Positions 32,846 to 34,742 of a DNA stretch of 34,742 nucleotides are shown here, one piece after another. The position numbers and the translations under genes were made by a program. The stretch covers positions 1-34,742 of the forward strand of contig CALVHD010000019.1 in NCBI GenBank assembly GCA_944327245.1, in the 5' to 3' direction. The first letter of the stretch is position 1; every line of letters starts with the position of its first letter. The DNA comes from Candidatus Gastranaerophilales bacterium. Lineage in GTDB: Bacteria > Cyanobacteriota > Vampirovibrionia > Gastranaerophilales > Gastranaerophilaceae. The notes under the pieces were generated by a model. That model was not told the DNA's origin, made no database searches, and saw nothing but the letters and a program-made list of their open reading frames with translations.

Positions 32846-34147
32846 ATGGCAAAACCTACTGATTCAAATTTAAAATGTTCATTTTGCGGTAAAACTCAAG
32901 ATCAGGTTAAAAAGTTGATTGCCGGTCCTGATGTTTGTATTTGTGATGAATGTATTGAATTGTGCAATGAAATATTGGATGAGGAATTGTTTAATTTTAA
33001 ACAAGATGAAAAAGAACAAACTTCTGAAATTTCAGTTGAATCAATTCCAAAACCGCATGAAATTAAAGCATATTTGGATGAGCATATTGTAGGACAGGAT
33101 GATGCTAAAAAGGTTTTAGCCGTTGCTGTTTATAACCACTATAAACGAATTGCTCATAATATGGAATCACCTGAGTCTGATATTGAAATTCAAAAAAGCA
33201 ATATTTTGCTGGTAGGTCCGACAGGTTCAGGTAAGACTCTATTAGCGCAAACTTTGGCAAAAATGCTTAATGTTCCTTTTGCGGTTGCAGATGCTACAAC
33301 CTTAACAGAAGCCGGCTATGTCGGTGATGACGTTGAAAATATTCTTTTAAGATTGTATCAAAGCGCAGATTATGATGCCAAAAAAGCGGAACGCGGTATA
33401 ATTTATATTGATGAAATTGACAAAATTGCCAGAAAGTCTGAAAACCCTTCAATAACAAGAGATGTTTCAGGTGAAGGTGTTCAACAGGCTTTATTAAAAA
33501 TGATTGAAGGTACTGTTGCAAATGTACCTCCGCAAGGCGGCAGAAAACATCCTCATCAAGAATTTATACAGATTGATACAAATAATATATTGTTTATCGT
33601 TGGAGGGGCATTTGTTGGTTTAGAAAAAATAGTTGAACGACGTGCCGGCTCAACTACAAGCATAGGTTTTGGCTCTGCTTCTTTATCTGCTGAAGAAAAA
33701 GAAAGAGAAAGCGCTAAAATACTTAAGAAATTACAGCCGGATGATTTATTAAAATTCGGCTTAATACCTGAGTTTATAGGTAGAATTCCTGTATATACGG
33801 TATTAGACCCGCTTGATGAAAAAACTTTGAAAATGATTTTAACAGAGCCCAAAAACGCTATTGTTAAGCAGTATGCTTGCTTAATGGGTATGGATGGTGT
33901 TGAGTTAAAATTTGAAGATGAAGCAATTGAGTTAATTGCAAAAGAAGCTTTAAAAAGAAAAACCGGAGCACGTGCACTTCGTTCAATTGTTGAAGAGATT
34001 ATGCTTGATGTTATGTATGATGTTCCATCAAAAGAAGATATCAAAGAATTTGTTGTAACAAAGGAAATGGTTGAAAAAAAGCAGCAGGAAAGTCAGGGAG
34101 GAGAGGTAGTCCAGCTCCCGACAAAGCATAGAGAAGAAATAGCATAA
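32846..34147 (+). CDS. clpX: ATP-dependent Clp protease, ATPase subunit ClpX
   Basis: A 433-aa AAA+ unfoldase that feeds substrates to ClpP. The N-terminal zinc domain has Cys11, Cys14, Cys33 and Cys36. Walker A is GPTGSGKT at 124-131, the pore loop GYVG at 157-160, Walker B IYIDEID around 186-192, and the ClpP-docking IGF loop at 273-275. A sensor-2 arginine lies in [21 protein letters not shown] precedes the ATG. A strong terminator follows. Confidence 0.97.
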   Translation: MAKPTDSNLKCSFCGKTQDQVKKLIAGPDVCICDECIELCNEILDEELFNFKQDEKEQTSEISVESIPKPHEIKAYLDEHIVGQDDAKKVLAVAVYNHYKRIAHNMESPESDIEIQKSNILLVGPTGSGKTLLAQTLAKMLNVPFAVADATTLTEAGYVGDDVENILLRLYQSADYDAKKAERGIIYIDEIDKIARKSENPSITRDVSGEGVQQALLKMIEGTVANVPPQGGRKHPHQEFIQIDTNNILFIVGGAFVGLEKIVERRAGSTTSIGFGSASLSAEEKERESAKILKKLQPDDLLKFGLIPEFIGRIPVYTVLDPLDEKTLKMILTEPKNAIVKQYACLMGMDGVELKFEDEAIELIAKEALKRKTGARALRSIVEEIMLDVMYDVPSKEDIKEFVVTKEMVEKKQQESQGGEVVQLPTKHREEIA

Positions 34148-34160
34148 TTGAATTTATTTA

Positions 34161-34186
34161 AACCCTTGCATTTGCAAGGGTTTTTT
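34161..34186 (+). terminator. Terminator after clpX
   Basis: AACCCTTGCA, 2-base centre, TGCAAGGGTT, then TTTT: a 10-bp stem with a T-run that closes the tig-clpP-clpX operon. Confidence 0.92.
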
Positions 34187-34270
34187 AGTTTTTATACTAA
34201 AGTATGATAAAATTGATACTTAGCTGTAATTCTAAAATACTCTAAAAAATTATATATTTACAATGTAATA

Positions 34271-34344
34271 AGGATATGAACCGCAAGGATGTAGCAACAA
34301 TAATTCCCCATTATTTTGCCATGCGGTTAGAAAGAAATAAAGGA
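34271..34344 (+). promoter_or_regulatory. Flagellin leader with CsrA-type GGA sites
   Basis: Three GGA motifs precede the flagellin gene at 34272-34274, 34287-34289 and 34342-34344. The middle one reads CAAGGATGT, close to the CsrA consensus RUACARGGAUGU, and lies next to a 7-bp stem (AACCGCA 34279-34285 with TGCGGTT 34322-34328). The last GGA is the Shine-Dalgarno itself. This two-site layout is like the Bacillus hag leader. Confidence 0.55.
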
Positions 34345-34350
34345 GTATAA
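34276..34350 (+). other. Possible 24-codon leader ORF before flagellin
   Basis: An ATG frame encodes MNRKDVATIIPHYFAMRLER plus four more residues and stops 3 bases before the flagellin ATG, covering its ribosome binding site. Its own ribosome binding site is poor (AAGG only 4 bases away). It may be a leader peptide or chance. Confidence 0.25.
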
Positions 34351-34353
34351 AAG

Positions 34354-34742
34354 ATGGCAGTAGTTATCAACACAAATGTGGATTCAATTAAAATCCAAGG
34401 ACTTTTAACCAATTCAACAAATGGTCTTTCTCAAGCAATGGAAAGATTATCCTCAGGTTTAAAAGTAAATTCTGCAAAAGATGATGCAGCAGGTACAGTT
34501 ATTGCGGCTCGTATGCAAGTACAATTAGACGGCAACAAAATTGCTCAAAATAACGTACAAAACGGTAATGCAATGTTATCAACAGCTGAAGGCAATCTTG
34601 ATGTTGTTCAAGATAACTTATCAAGAATTCGTGATTTGACTCTTCAAGCTAAAAACGGTACTTACTCAGCTGAAGAAATTCAAGCTATGCAAGATGAAGT
34701 TTCTGAACGTATTGCTGAAATCGATAGAGTATCAACTTCATC
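34354..34742 (+). CDS. Flagellin, N-terminal part (cut by window end)
   Basis: The first 129 residues of a flagellin. MAVVINTNVDSIKIQ, the conserved LSSGLKVNSAKDDAAG stretch and NVQNGNAMLSTAEGNLDVVQ are the standard D0/D1 helices that polymerise into the filament. The frame is open at the window end, so the length and C-terminal half are unknown. AAAGGAG lies 8 bases before the ATG. Likely post-transcriptional control by CsrA, relieved by FliW, is supported by the leader at 34271-34344 and by fliW-csrA at 1059-1797. Confidence 0.95.
   Translation, partial: MAVVINTNVDSIKIQGLLTNSTNGLSQAMERLSSGLKVNSAKDDAAGTVIAARMQVQLDGNKIAQNNVQNGNAMLSTAEGNLDVVQDNLSRIRDLTLQAKNGTYSAEEIQAMQDEVSERIAEIDRVSTS

Noticed and set aside
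34190..34265. Sigma-28 flagellar promoter before flagellin
   Set aside because: TAAAGTAT is present at 34199-34205, but no GCCGATAA-like -10 lies at the right distance. ATACT/AGTAT repeats around 34194-34221 are short and may be chance in AT-rich DNA.

Overview
The window is AT-rich (roughly 30% GC by eye), densely coded chromosomal DNA. No tRNA, rRNA, CRISPR array, insertion sequence or phage gene was seen, and no stretch over about 300 bases lacks a gene. A diderm cell envelope (mlaE-mlaF-mlaD, lpxK), flagellin with fliW-csrA, and an anaerobic fermentative metabolism (pyruvate formate-lyase, D-2-hydroxyacid dehydrogenase, rubredoxin) point to a motile or ancestrally motile anaerobic Gram-negative-type bacterium. 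Base composition and gene mix fit gut Vampirovibrionia/Melainabacteria (Gastranaerophilales) best, but this is an inference without any marker-gene search.

Layout. 1-2.6 kb: hpf, then on the minus strand secreted TPR protein - fliW - csrA - TPR protein. 2.8-4.8 kb: a small XRE regulator and two unrecognised membrane-type proteins. 4.8-9.3 kb: riboflavin genes (ribE, ribBA), a tandem GNAT protein and serA. 9.4-13.9 kb: a small membrane protein (minus strand), then an outer-membrane lipid operon mlaE-mlaF-mlaD-lpxK. 13.9-18.5 kb: a REC-STAS fusion (minus strand), a phosphomannomutase/phosphoglucomutase, a protein with three copies of one repeat, and a DegT-family aminotransferase (minus strand). 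18.6-21 kb: a pyruvate formate-lyase naturally split into a 679-aa catalytic subunit and a separate 79-aa glycyl-radical subunit. 21.1-23.4 kb: a dicarboxylate/amino-acid symporter and a D-2-hydroxyacid dehydrogenase. 23.4-29.0 kb: a tight housekeeping operon, deoC - small protein - ACT protein - UPF0210 - tatD - small protein - tlyA - SEC-C protein. 29.1-30.8 kb: a membrane-anchored thioredoxin; then, on the minus strand, a 52-aa rubredoxin and a second, nearly identical glycyl-radical subunit, transcribed divergently from a Crp/Fnr regulator across a cluster of TTGTT/AACAA inverted repeats. 30.9-34.1 kb: tig-clpP-clpX. 34.3 kb to the end: the start of a flagellin gene with a structured leader.

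The most interesting system is the modular pyruvate formate-lyase. Oxygen is known to destroy PFL by cutting the chain at the radical glycine, and the E. coli protein GrcA/YfiD is a spare part for the damaged end. Here the main enzyme appears to lack that end altogether. It is supplied by two small genes: one next to pflB behind a hairpin, the other with rubredoxin beside a Crp/Fnr regulator. That arrangement suggests a replaceable-subunit design for oxygen damage. Other points: a CsrA-like GGA site in the flagellin leader matching the fliW-csrA genes at the other end of the window, repeated TATAAT-(7-9 nt)-ATG arrangements suggesting leaderless mRNAs, a strong hairpin inside the start of lpxK, and terminators that also encode the last codons of convergent genes.
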